A stretch of DNA of 23,331 bases from a virus: IMG/VR virus record IMGVR_UViG_3300008267_001924, positions 1 through 23,331 of that record. One strand, written 5' to 3'. The stretch's first letter is position 1. Each line of letters begins with the position of its first letter. Position numbers and translations under genes: made by a program. Shown piece by piece: positions 1 through 8,308 of this stretch. Below the pieces are notes generated by a model. It was given only the letters and a program-made list of their open reading frames with translations. It was not told where the DNA came from and did no database searches.

Positions 1-638
1 GCCGTTCAGGTACAACACGCCGTTCGCCGTGTTGCCGGAGAGGACAGGGTTGTTCGTAAAAGTCGCTACGCCGCCAACATTGAGCGCCGAGGTGATGGAG
101 ACATTGGCAAAGGTTGCGTTACCCGCGCTGTTCAATTGCGAGACGACTTGGAAGCGCGTGCCGTCATAGACGACTACCACCACCTCGCCGGATTTGATAT
201 CCGCAGCAGCAAGGGCGGTAGACCCGTCACGGGTCACAGCCTTTGCGCCGAGCGCGTCGATGTTCAGCGTGACAGAGGTGGTGTTATCACCCGCTGCGAC
301 GAAGTAGAACATCTGTCCAGCGGCGTAGGCAGCAAGGGTAGGCGAGGCAGTCGCCGTGATGGTGTCGGCCCCAGAGACGCTGTTAAGCAGTTTGGTAACC
401 GTAGACTGCACCTGCGACAAATTCGCAGAGTCCGTGGCGGCAGAACCCACCCCAAGCCCCGTGAACTTGTAGGTGGACATCGGGATGTTAGCCGTAACCG
501 TCGTCTGACCATCCTTCGTGATGGCAGTCGAGAGGCCGGTGGCAAGGTCAGCCGTCAGCGCATTGAACGCCGTGGATGAGATGACCGTGCCAGATACGAC
601 GGGTTGACCCGCCGTGTTGATTAAGCATTGAAGGCCAT
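1..638 (-). CDS. Tail fibre / receptor-binding protein, N-terminal part; cut by window edge, frame break after codon 5
   Basis: The frame is open from about position 624 down to the window edge (about 208 residues seen). The N-terminal part (QPVVSGTVISS, then ALTADLATGLSTAITKDG) leads into TYKFTGLGVG and a beta-rich segment containing FYFVAAGDNTT and VVYDGTRFQVV. This is the build of phage fibre or collar proteins that carry a distal receptor-binding or S74-type chaperone domain, which would lie outside the window; the last visible residues, NGVLYLNG, fit the approach to such a domain. The start is chosen at 638 because AGGAG lies 8 bases upstream of an ATG reading MAFNA, but that frame stops at codon 6 (TAA, 621-623) while the long frame is shifted by one base. 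One extra T (GCTTTAATC) would give MAFNALINTAG and a continuous protein. It may be a real mutation or a sequence error. Family assignment rests on motif style, not a search. Confidence 0.72.
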
Positions 639-643
639 GTTAA

Positions 644-2590
644 TTACTCCTGATTACTTGAAGAAGAACCGAAGCCGCCTGCACCTGTTGCGCTTCCTGT
701 TCCGCTTGCTGCTCTAGACCGACGACGCGCCAAAGCATCGCGATATGCCTGCGTGGCGGCAATTTCTTGTTGCGCCGCAGAACCGCGAAGCAACAGCATC
801 CTTGCAAGTGCGTTGCGGGACGCTTCTGGCATTTGCAGCCGCTGCGCTCCATAACGAACTATGCCGGGAACATTGCCCGTTTGAACATTTTGCGCCACAT
901 CAACTGTTTCCATAAAGTTGTTGAGGTCGCGCTGCGCTTCCTGCCGCGCAAAAGTTTGCGAACCTTGTCCTGCTCTTTCAACCGATTTAACGCGCTCCTG
1001 TCCAAGCAACACACGGCGAAAATTGTTGAAATTGTCGCCAAAAATAAGCCGCAAACGACCTTGTAAAGCAGGTTCCTTCCATGCATTGAGCAATTGCGTC
1101 TGACCAGACTGCGTTCCAATTTTGTCACGCAACGCTTGTGCTGCGCCAAGCCTAAAAGCGTCCATCTCGCCACGACTCATGCCGTTGACCAATTCGCTCA
1201 AATCCTCAACGCCAAGCCGCAGGGATTCAGACCCGCGCCGCATGGCGGTTTCAATTTCAGCGCCGCCAGCAAAAGTGTCACGCGCCGTTCGGTATATAGA
1301 ATTACCGGAATCGTCTTTTGGCGACAAATCATCAAGTTTTCTGATTAATTCATTACGCAATCCGCTGTAGGCTCTTGACCGTTCTGTTGCCTTGCCAAAC
1401 TCGCCACGCGCTCCTTCCTCAATGTCAAAGAGCGCCCGTTTAATTCGGTCAAGTGCCTCAAACGGAATAGGGTCGCCCGGATTGATTTTTGACAAATCAG
1501 GCATATCTGCGCCAGACACTTGCGCCAACTCACGCGCTGGCCCCTGCGCTCCGGCAGCGCGTTTAAGCAACGAAACAAGCCCTCTGTCAGCAACAAACGA
1601 TGTGCCACGCAACTGGTCGTAAAATGGCTGTGCAGCATCTTGCTTGGCTTGCGCGAACCCAGACAGCGTAGCGCGGAAAGGCATACCTTGCGCGTCAAGC
1701 AACCTCTCGGCGGCAGTTTCAATGACCGGCCCACGCTCTGACGCAATGCGCCGTCGAGTCATATCCAACTGTTTTGCGGCGGTTCCCGGCATAGAAGCAA
1801 GCAGGTCAATCTGTCCAACAGTCTGCGGCCCTATAGCGGCAAGCGGTGCGCCCTCTCCAAGTCGTTCAAGTTTGCGTTGTGCAAACGACTGAAACGGCTC
1901 ATTTTGCATTTGCATTTTTTCGGGCATTTCACGCAACAACACTTGCGCCAATCGTTCTCGCGCCAAATCCTCTGCTGACCGTTGTCTAAACGGTGCCGCG
2001 CCACGGCGAACACCAGCCGATATACCCATGCCCACGCCTTGCGCCCCGGTGCCAAAAACAGCAGAAGTTCCTGCGGATTTAAGCGCATCTAATCCAACAT
2101 CACCGAGCGTTTCTGCTTCGCTTTCCCCAGCACCCGCAACGCCGCCTGTTCCCGCGCTAGTTGCTAACGCTTGCCCAAGCCTTTGTGGAACGGTCATTGC
2201 CGCAGTTCTAACAGGGCCAAACCCGCCCAACAAAGCGCCACCAAACATCTTCAAGGCGGTTGAGCCAACGGGATACTGTTCAGCAAAACTTTGCGTAGCG
2301 CCGCGCACCAAATCTCTAGGTGCTGTGTAATCCGCACGGGTTGGCGGGGTATCGGTGCCACCCATTGCGTACGATTGCCCAAGTTGCCCAAGCGCAACAG
2401 CGCCTGCCAATTCGTCAGCAAATTCAAGCGTTGGGCCTTGAGCAAAAGTTATTGCGCCCCGAGCAATTGCAGGCAATGAAGCGCCAGTTTCTCTTGAACG
2501 GTTAAGCAAACTTTTCCATTCGCCGCCTTGGAAAACAAACTTTTCGCCAGTTTGCTTGTTTGTTGCGGTTTGACCTTCGCGATATTCCAT
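644..2590 (-). CDS. Large virion ejection-type (internal) protein
   Basis: 648 residues. The N-terminus (MEYREGQTATN, then EKFVFQGGEW) is a short lead-in seen on very large virion proteins of podoviruses. Residues ~30-190 are Gly/Ala-rich (FAQGPTLEFADEL and a run of small residues) and could be amphipathic or membrane-active. The middle and C-terminal parts are charged helical stretches, with SGNSIYRTARDTFAGG, and the C-terminus is Gly/Ser-rich (SGTGSATGAGGFGSSSS). I infer a protein packaged in the head and ejected with the DNA, from its size, composition and place next to the tail-fibre gene; no catalytic motif was recognised. The start at 2590 has GAGGA just upstream; a TTG six codons earlier is less likely. 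Codons are clearly AT-richer than in the fibre gene downstream or the 4.2-6.4 kb gene upstream. Confidence 0.7.
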   Translation of the reverse strand: MEYREGQTATNKQTGEKFVFQGGEWKSLLNRSRETGASLPAIARGAITFAQGPTLEFADELAGAVALGQLGQSYAMGGTDTPPTRADYTAPRDLVRGATQSFAEQYPVGSTALKMFGGALLGGFGPVRTAAMTVPQRLGQALATSAGTGGVAGAGESEAETLGDVGLDALKSAGTSAVFGTGAQGVGMGISAGVRRGAAPFRQRSAEDLARERLAQVLLREMPEKMQMQNEPFQSFAQRKLERLGEGAPLAAIGPQTVGQIDLLASMPGTAAKQLDMTRRRIASERGPVIETAAERLLDAQGMPFRATLSGFAQAKQDAAQPFYDQLRGTSFVADRGLVSLLKRAAGAQGPARELAQVSGADMPDLSKINPGDPIPFEALDRIKRALFDIEEGARGEFGKATERSRAYSGLRNELIRKLDDLSPKDDSGNSIYRTARDTFAGGAEIETAMRRGSESLRLGVEDLSELVNGMSRGEMDAFRLGAAQALRDKIGTQSGQTQLLNAWKEPALQGRLRLIFGDNFNNFRRVLLGQERVKSVERAGQGSQTFARQEAQRDLNNFMETVDVAQNVQTGNVPGIVRYGAQRLQMPEASRNALARMLLLRGSAAQQEIAATQAYRDALARRRSRAASGTGSATGAGGFGSSSSNQE

Positions 2591-2613
2591 AACTTCCTCG
2601 TTTACCAAGGCGA

Positions 2614-3921
2614 CTAATCAAGTGTCGCGCCGGTAGGCAATCTGCTTCTATACGGGGCTGGCGCAACAACATCAGGAAACATATTTGGCAACCCTTTAAA
2701 TTGAGGCAATTCCCTTGCGCGACCACGAACACGGTTGCTTACAGCAATTGCTGCTCTACCGGCTTTTTCATTCAACTCTGCAAGATATTGCAAATTGCCG
2801 CGAGTCAACTCCAATTTACCAGAGGATGCTTTTTCCAAGAAATCGCGGTCTTTATCCGTAAATCCTTGACCAGAACCAAGGCCACTTGAACGAATTGTTG
2901 ACAAAGTGGTTTTAGCAAGTTCCGCAGAAAGGTTTTCAGTAATTGTTGCTCTATCACCTTTTGAAAACCCAGCCGCTGAAAGTGCTTTTTCAAATCCAAG
3001 CCGCGCCTCTGCTCCAGTTCCGGTAATTGGGTTTTGGGCAAGCAAATCGCGAACCCTGTAAGACGACTCAATTTGTGCAATTGCATTTTCACCAGCAGCA
3101 ATTGCTTCTGCGTCTTGTTTTGCAACCAATCCGGCCAACTCTTCTGAATATTTGTTAGCGGTTTTTTCTCCCGGCATAACATTAGTAATGCGAACGCCGC
3201 CATCTCTATCTTGTGGTGCTTTCACATTTGTTTGAACAAGTCTTCCTAATTTGCTGACTACATAGTAATTACCGTCTGCGCCCTTTACGGGAGTTGTGCC
3301 ATATTCTTCAGCATCAGGCTTTTCCATTGTTCGCGCAAGCATGGCCGCAAGAGCGGGATTGCCCTGCAATGCAGCGGCTCCGGTTTTTGTCATGCCCACC
3401 CGCAATGCATCCTTTGGGTCATAAACATATTGAGATTGGCGCGTAACCTCTTGAATGTCTCCCGCTCTACGCTGGGCTAGTTCTTCAGCATTGCGGCGCT
3501 GCATATCTTGTGCAAACGCGGGTGCTGCTGACTGAAACTCTTGCAACCCAAACTTATCAACTGGAGCAATGCTGCGAATAGGTGAACCACCCATTAAGCG
3601 GCCTGCAATTTGAGCGCCAGTTGCATCAATCTGTCGTTCTGTATCTGCTTCAAATTGCGCTTTTGTTTTTGCAGCAGTTTCTTCAGCCTCATCGGCCTTG
3701 CGTCCTGCACGGGCTGCTAGGTAAGCCTGTAGACCCTGCACCAGAGGCGCTGCGGCGGGAATAGGGGCGTTCTGGATGTCCCCCGGCTGGTATGCCTGCT
3801 GTGCAAGCATCTCTGCCATACGGCGACGCATACGGCGACGACGGCGTGCCTCGGAGGCTTGCCGCTGGTATTCGTCTGGAAGCGCAAACATTGAGACTGT
3901 TTTGTAGCGTTCGTCAGCCAT
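2614..3921 (-). CDS. Virion ejection-type protein with basic N-terminus
   Basis: 435 residues. The N-terminus (MADERYKTVSMF) is followed by a strongly basic helix rich in Arg (EARRRRRMRRRMAEM, ~24-38), a Pro/Ala linker, and a charged helical segment (~75-110). The C-terminal ~150 residues (GFTDKDRDFLEKASSG, then LQYLAELNEKAGRAA) look like a helical domain that recurs at the C-termini of phage tail or ejection proteins. No enzymatic motif was seen. It lies between two other large helical virion proteins, 23 bases from the next gene, so I infer an internal or ejected virion component. The start at 3921 follows GGGGAGGA; a start nine codons earlier would lie inside the upstream small gene. Base composition is AT-rich like the 644-2590 gene, except the first ~200 bases. 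Confidence 0.68.
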   Translation of the reverse strand: MADERYKTVSMFALPDEYQRQASEARRRRRMRRRMAEMLAQQAYQPGDIQNAPIPAAAPLVQGLQAYLAARAGRKADEAEETAAKTKAQFEADTERQIDATGAQIAGRLMGGSPIRSIAPVDKFGLQEFQSAAPAFAQDMQRRNAEELAQRRAGDIQEVTRQSQYVYDPKDALRVGMTKTGAAALQGNPALAAMLARTMEKPDAEEYGTTPVKGADGNYYVVSKLGRLVQTNVKAPQDRDGGVRITNVMPGEKTANKYSEELAGLVAKQDAEAIAAGENAIAQIESSYRVRDLLAQNPITGTGAEARLGFEKALSAAGFSKGDRATITENLSAELAKTTLSTIRSSGLGSGQGFTDKDRDFLEKASSGKLELTRGNLQYLAELNEKAGRAAIAVSNRVRGRARELPQFKGLPNMFPDVVAPAPYRSRLPTGATLD

Positions 3922-4189
3922 TTTCAAATCCTCCCCGGTCGGGGCCACCCTGCGGGTTGGTCATCCCCGGCGACTTTGGCATCTTCGGGTACTGCCGCAG
4001 GAACTGACGCGGCGCACGGTTGATGTCCGCAGCGTTCTGCGGGGGCGAATACTGCATATCACTCTGCGCCCCTGCGTTGTTGCTCACCTGCTGGCTTTGG
4101 CCCTGCATCTGGAGCATACGCGCCATGCGCTGACCGCGACCGCCGTTCATCATGGGGGGAGCGTTAAAGGTTTGGTAAGGGGTTCTCAT
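3914..4189 (-). CDS. Small Gln/Asn/Pro-rich hypothetical protein
   Basis: 91 residues with no recognised domain. The composition is low-complexity and polar: Met/Gln-rich in the middle (ARMLQMQGQSQQ), then QYSPPQNAAD and a Gly/Pro-rich basic end (GGPDRGGFENG). There are no membrane segments or cysteines. It has a good ribosome site (GGAGG, 7 bases before the ATG at 4189) that also forms the end of the upstream gene, and its own stop overlaps the next start by 8 bases, so it is almost certainly translated within the operon. A small linker, chaperone or internal virion protein is possible; nothing in the sequence chooses between these. Confidence 0.62.
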   Translation of the reverse strand: MRTPYQTFNAPPMMNGGRGQRMARMLQMQGQSQQVSNNAGAQSDMQYSPPQNAADINRAPRQFLRQYPKMPKSPGMTNPQGGPDRGGFENG

Positions 4190-4192
4190 CGG

Positions 4193-6358
4193 TTAACCTC
4201 CAAACATTCTCTTGCCGAGCGCCGCGCCAAAATCACCGCCAAGTGCGCTTCCAGCCATGCCAGCAAGGCTACCGTACAGCCCCATCTGCGCGTTTTGGCG
4301 TGCAATCTGATTCTGGTAGTTTTGCTGCGCGAAATTACCAGCCGCTTGTTGCGCTCCGAAGATGGGAGCCGCACCAACTTCCGCGCCTTGGTAGGACTGG
4401 AATTGCGGCATCTGCACCTGTGCGCCGCCCATGATGGCTGCGACCTCGTTAAGCGGGAGCGCCCGAAGCGCCAACTGCTCTTGCAACGCCGCCTGACGCT
4501 GGGCGTTCTGGAAGTTTGCTGCCGCCTGCGCTTGGTTGAAGCCCTGTGCTTGGAGCGCCGCTTGAGCCTGCGCCTGTTGCAACGCTGCCTGTTGGTTCTG
4601 GGCAAGCGAGGCGTTATACAGCCCAGCAATGTCCATCTCCTGCCCAAACTGCTGACCGGCAGCAGCGTTGTACGCACCCGCCGCGCCCAAGCCCTGTTGG
4701 AAGTTCTGCGCGATGGCACGGTTAACGGCTTCCTGTGCCGCCTGTCCCGTCTGGAAGGATGCCATCTGCGCGTCTCGACCAAACTCACCCGCCGCAAGCC
4801 GCTGCGCGAACTGCTGCGCCTGTGCTTGGTTGGCAAACTGACCCGATTGGAGCGCCAGTTGAGCGTTTTGGGCGATTGCAGCGTTTTGTGCGCCCGTGGC
4901 CTGCTGACCCGCGCCAAACCCCGCCAGAGCCGCTTGGTTGGCAAAGCCGCCTAGAGCCTGTGCCTCGCCTAGCCCCTGCTGACGAGCCGCCATATCAAGG
5001 CTAATGCCCTGTAGCGCAGCCTGCGTTCGGAGGTCGTTTTCCTGTTGTTGCTGCTCGGCAATGGCGGCGTTAAACGCCTCGCCACCACGCACCAAACCTT
5101 GATTCGCCAACTGCGTCTCAAGTTGCGCCCGTTGACGCTGCAATTGCGGGTCGAGGCGCGACATGATGGCCTGCTGCGCCGTCATACCAGCGCCAACCGG
5201 CATTGCGGCAAGTTGCGAGGTGTCCAACTGCCCTTGAAGGGTCGGGGCAGCGGGGCCACCCTGCGCCGTGCCAAACTGGCCTGCGCCGGTCTGCACGCCG
5301 CTAATGCCGCTTGTGTCCAAGCCCTGCAAGTTCAGCCCTTGTGGGCCACCCGCAGCCATTCCGTACTGTCCTGCCGTGGGGCCGAAGTTAACCGGCAGCG
5401 CCGACACATCAGAGCGTGCGCGACCCTGCAACTCGGGAAGGGTCGGCAGGTTGCCATAACCGCCAAATTGGAACTGCTGTGCCGGAAGCCCCTGCGGGGT
5501 GAAATCCGTGCCGTAAACATTTTGCACGCGCCCGATGGCCTGTTCACCAAGGCCGGACAACGCACGCTCAACCCGCTGCTGCGCCTCTAGGGTCGCCTGT
5601 GCCTCGGGGGTCAAGTACTGCTCAATCGTCGGGGTGTCCAAGTCCACCATGTCGGTGAACATCTCGCGGGTCGGCATCACATCGCCGGTATACCCGTACT
5701 GCGAGAATGAGGGGTCATAGCCCTGCGCTGCCCGTTGCATCTGTCCCGGCCCCATGCCGGATGAGTCGAGGCGACCGCCGCCGATAAGCATTGAGGTCGG
5801 AACCTGCGCCCCGGTCGGCAAGGTGGTGAACCCTTGGGTGTAATCCCTGTCTTCGATGCCAAGAGCCTGCCGTCGTGCAGCAGGCATCCCGTCAAACTTC
5901 ATCGCGGTAGGTTCGGGCGACACGCCCATGTCAACGCCGCCCGAGCCGCCTAGTTCTATCCGTTGGCCTCCGGTCGTCGGGCCGTACATCCCGCCGCCCA
6001 TTGAAGTTGTCGGGGGAACTTGTCCAGTTGTAACGCCGTATGTTGCTGGTGCAGGCGTGGACGGCTCGGTGCGAGACATTATCGGCGGCGCACCAGTCGG
6101 CGGGGTGCCAGTCGGCGGGGTGCCGGTAGCCGGAGCCTGCGGGTTACGCGCACGCCAATCAGCCATCGCCGCGTTGTAGGCGTTCATGTTGAACTGTGGG
6201 CGACCGTAGGTAACACGCTGACCACCAAGGGGCGTGATGACATTCGGGTTAGAGAGCCGCGCAGTAAGGCGTGCCGCCTCTAGGTTGGCGATGCCCTGTT
6301 GCTGTGCCGCACCCGCGTAGTCAGGCGCTGGCGGTGGAGCCGGTGATTTTTTGCCCAT
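4193..6358 (-). CDS. Large Gln/Ala-rich virion protein, probable ejection protein
   Basis: 721 residues. The N-terminus (MGKKSPAPPPAPDYAG, then QQQGIANLEAARLTARL) and the short segment QATLEAQQRVERALSGLG (~255-272) are styles I associate with large internal or tail-associated proteins of podoviruses. Residues ~75-95 contain a short Pro repeat (TGTPPTGTPPTGAPP). Residues ~410-690 form a very long Gln/Ala-rich helical tract (FNQAQAAANFQNAQRQAA), suited to a coiled coil or extended rod, and the C-terminus is Gly-rich (GSALGGDFGAALGKRMFGG). No catalytic motif was found. A role in DNA ejection is inferred from size, composition and position. The start at 6358 follows AGGACACC and lies inside the upstream acetyltransferase gene, overlapping it by 38 bases. 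Confidence 0.72.
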   Translation of the reverse strand: MGKKSPAPPPAPDYAGAAQQQGIANLEAARLTARLSNPNVITPLGGQRVTYGRPQFNMNAYNAAMADWRARNPQAPATGTPPTGTPPTGAPPIMSRTEPSTPAPATYGVTTGQVPPTTSMGGGMYGPTTGGQRIELGGSGGVDMGVSPEPTAMKFDGMPAARRQALGIEDRDYTQGFTTLPTGAQVPTSMLIGGGRLDSSGMGPGQMQRAAQGYDPSFSQYGYTGDVMPTREMFTDMVDLDTPTIEQYLTPEAQATLEAQQRVERALSGLGEQAIGRVQNVYGTDFTPQGLPAQQFQFGGYGNLPTLPELQGRARSDVSALPVNFGPTAGQYGMAAGGPQGLNLQGLDTSGISGVQTGAGQFGTAQGGPAAPTLQGQLDTSQLAAMPVGAGMTAQQAIMSRLDPQLQRQRAQLETQLANQGLVRGGEAFNAAIAEQQQQENDLRTQAALQGISLDMAARQQGLGEAQALGGFANQAALAGFGAGQQATGAQNAAIAQNAQLALQSGQFANQAQAQQFAQRLAAGEFGRDAQMASFQTGQAAQEAVNRAIAQNFQQGLGAAGAYNAAAGQQFGQEMDIAGLYNASLAQNQQAALQQAQAQAALQAQGFNQAQAAANFQNAQRQAALQEQLALRALPLNEVAAIMGGAQVQMPQFQSYQGAEVGAAPIFGAQQAAGNFAQQNYQNQIARQNAQMGLYGSLAGMAGSALGGDFGAALGKRMFGG

Positions 6359-6761
6359 AACGGTGTCCTAAAAAACGGCACGCATCGCGTGTCATGGTCA
6401 GGAAAACAATATCACCGTCGGTGTCGGCGTTTTTGATTCGCGCTTCCTCGGTGAAACCCATTTTACGCACAAGCCTGATGGCTTTCGCGTTTTTGCTACC
6501 TACGGGGGCGATGATTTTGTCAACCCCACAGATGTTGAAAGGATAGTCAAACATGGCGGCAAGGTAAGCCGGGGTTAAGCGTGCCAGAGCGATATGGCAG
6601 ACGATGCTGCGCCCGTTCCAGTTCTCATAGACCACGCCGCCCACAATCTCATCGCCCTTACGCAGCCCGATGGCGTTCGACCGTTCGGCGTGATACCCGC
6701 CGCCCGTCTGATTGCACACCCATTCGCCCACTTCGGGGCCGCTTGTTATATGCCAGCCCAT
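6321..6761 (-). CDS. GNAT-family N-acetyltransferase
   Basis: 146 residues, the usual length of a single GNAT domain. The family transfers an acetyl group from acetyl-CoA to an amine. Visible: a central strand pair around IVGGVVYENWNGRSIVCHIAL (~39-59, beta4 region), then a helix, then VGSKNAKAIRLVRKMGF (~87-103), the Asn-x-x-Ala helix and following Gly-Phe typical of GNAT motif B. The substrate cannot be read from sequence. It overlaps the upstream tail gene by 16 bases and the downstream ejection-type gene by 38 bases in a different frame, so it is firmly built into the late operon. Such genes in virion modules could modify a structural protein, a cell-wall component or a host toxin; that part is speculation. 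The ribosome site is weak, suggesting coupling to the upstream gene. Confidence 0.85.
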   Translation of the reverse strand: MGWHITSGPEVGEWVCNQTGGGYHAERSNAIGLRKGDEIVGGVVYENWNGRSIVCHIALARLTPAYLAAMFDYPFNICGVDKIIAPVGSKNAKAIRLVRKMGFTEEARIKNADTDGDIVFLTMTRDACRFLGHRYGQKITGSTASA

Positions 6762-8308
6762 CCGAGTTGATACACCACATCAGTTGAGGCCCATTGAATC
6801 GCCAACTTGTTGCTGCTGCTCTGGAACTGCACAGCGCCGCAATACCCAACACCCGTAACGCCCTGCCAGTTGTTCTGAATCTCTAGGTCAGAACCCCAGA
6901 TGCCCGCGTCCCAATACGCCGAGTCCCAAAACGCGGTGGCAGGCGGGGTAAAGGAGATGGGAGCCACATTGTCGGAGATGTTGAAATCAACATTGATGCC
7001 GACCGTTACAGCAGGGGTGCCGTTGCTGAAGATACCGGGACGGGCGCGTGTAAAAATCTTCTTTACGCCGCGAGTCTCAAAGTAGTTAAAGGCTTGCAGT
7101 ATCCTGCCGTTGATGTTGTTTGTGTCGTCGATGTAGCCCGTGCTATCAACCGTCCAAGCCTTTGCAACGAAGGTAGCCGCGCCGAAGTAGGGCGTGTCGT
7201 CGAGCAACCCAAAGTGAAAGGCGTTCCAACCGGTGAACTTGCACCACGCCTTTGTGATGTTGTTCATCACAAACTGTTCCTGACCGCCCTCGCGCACCGG
7301 GACATTGACAATTAGGGCGTTGTTCTTCGGGTTGTACAACATACACCAACCGAAGTTGTCCCTGTACGCCGCAGCAGATGCTGCAAACGCGCCCTGTATC
7401 TTGTCCGACAACGCGATGTTGGGGTCGAGCCGCGACGATTGGAGCGCCGAGGCCATCGGGATAAGCCCGTCAAGCGTCAACACCAACAGGTCGCCGCCGT
7501 ACTTCATCAGGCAGCGATTGCCGATAGGAGAACCAACAATCCACACGCCGATGAGCGCCCAAGTCGAGGCCGAGGACGGGTCTGTACCGCGATAGACGAT
7601 GACCTCGCCTTTATCGGTGACAAACACAAGGTTGTCATCCACGCCGTAACCCGCGTCAATCGTCCACGATGCCATTGACACCAGCACGCCACCGAGTCGC
7701 GCAATGGATGACAGGTCAAGAACATTTGCTGCGCCGCCAACGCTCGAGGTCGGCAGGTACCACGCCTTGAGGGTGTTCTTTTCGATGAACCACACTCGGT
7801 TCTTAAAGAGCGTAGGCGAGTTGAGCGTTGTCGTTGTTACGCCCGTAATGGCAGGCGTGGATATGCTCGTAATGCTTGTCCAAGTCGTACCGTTGTAAAG
7901 GTACGGCGTGTTGGTTCCGTTAGCGGCGTACAGATAGTTACCGCCTGCGGTAGTAACATTCGTATATTCCCATTTGCTGTTTGACAGACCGCTGACCGCA
8001 GCAGCACCGATAGTACCCGCACTCGTAGCGTTGTAAAACTTGCCGTCCGACACCGCCCACAGTTGGTCAGAGGTGCCGCCGCTGTAGGTCATCAGGGTTT
8101 CTACATCGTCAGGAAACCCCGTGGCGTGCTTTACATAGCCACCACGCAGCACGACATTTGACACGCCCGGAAAGTAGTTCTCCAACTGCACGGCATCCGT
8201 AGGAGCCATGTTGGCGAGAGAGTCCCGTGCGTTCCACCCGCCCACGGGCGAGGGAAGACTTGCGACATTTGCCGCAGCGCGTTGAACAAGGCGACGGGAT
8301 ACAGGCAT
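6746..8308 (-). CDS. Tail tube / nozzle-like structural protein
   Basis: 520 residues, almost entirely short beta strands with many Gly, Asn, Thr and Trp. The N-terminus, PVGGWNARDSLANMAP then AVQLENYFPG and VVLRGGYVKH, resembles the opening of podovirus tail-hub proteins (T7 gp12-like tail tubular protein B, P22 gp10-like), which start with a 'gift-wrapped' strand listing a DNA-column position and an RGG-type turn. The body (SDQLWAVSDGKFYN, YLYNGTTWTSI) looks like beta-propeller blades. The C-terminus is FQSSSNKLAIQW. It is coupled by TAATG to the candidate adaptor gene, the same order as adaptor then nozzle in known podoviruses. Assignment by architecture and order, not by search; it could also be a P22 gp10-type stabilisation protein. 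Confidence 0.7.
   Translation of the reverse strand: MPVSRRLVQRAAANVASLPSPVGGWNARDSLANMAPTDAVQLENYFPGVSNVVLRGGYVKHATGFPDDVETLMTYSGGTSDQLWAVSDGKFYNATSAGTIGAAAVSGLSNSKWEYTNVTTAGGNYLYAANGTNTPYLYNGTTWTSITSISTPAITGVTTTTLNSPTLFKNRVWFIEKNTLKAWYLPTSSVGGAANVLDLSSIARLGGVLVSMASWTIDAGYGVDDNLVFVTDKGEVIVYRGTDPSSASTWALIGVWIVGSPIGNRCLMKYGGDLLVLTLDGLIPMASALQSSRLDPNIALSDKIQGAFAASAAAYRDNFGWCMLYNPKNNALIVNVPVREGGQEQFVMNNITKAWCKFTGWNAFHFGLLDDTPYFGAATFVAKAWTVDSTGYIDDTNNINGRILQAFNYFETRGVKKIFTRARPGIFSNGTPAVTVGINVDFNISDNVAPISFTPPATAFWDSAYWDAGIWGSDLEIQNNWQGVTGVGYCGAVQFQSSSNKLAIQWASTDVVYQLGWAGI

Noticed and set aside
4097-4954. A 285-residue plus-strand open frame
   Set aside because: Antisense to the Gln/Ala-rich gene; Leu/Arg/Cys-rich composition typical of the reverse of such codons.
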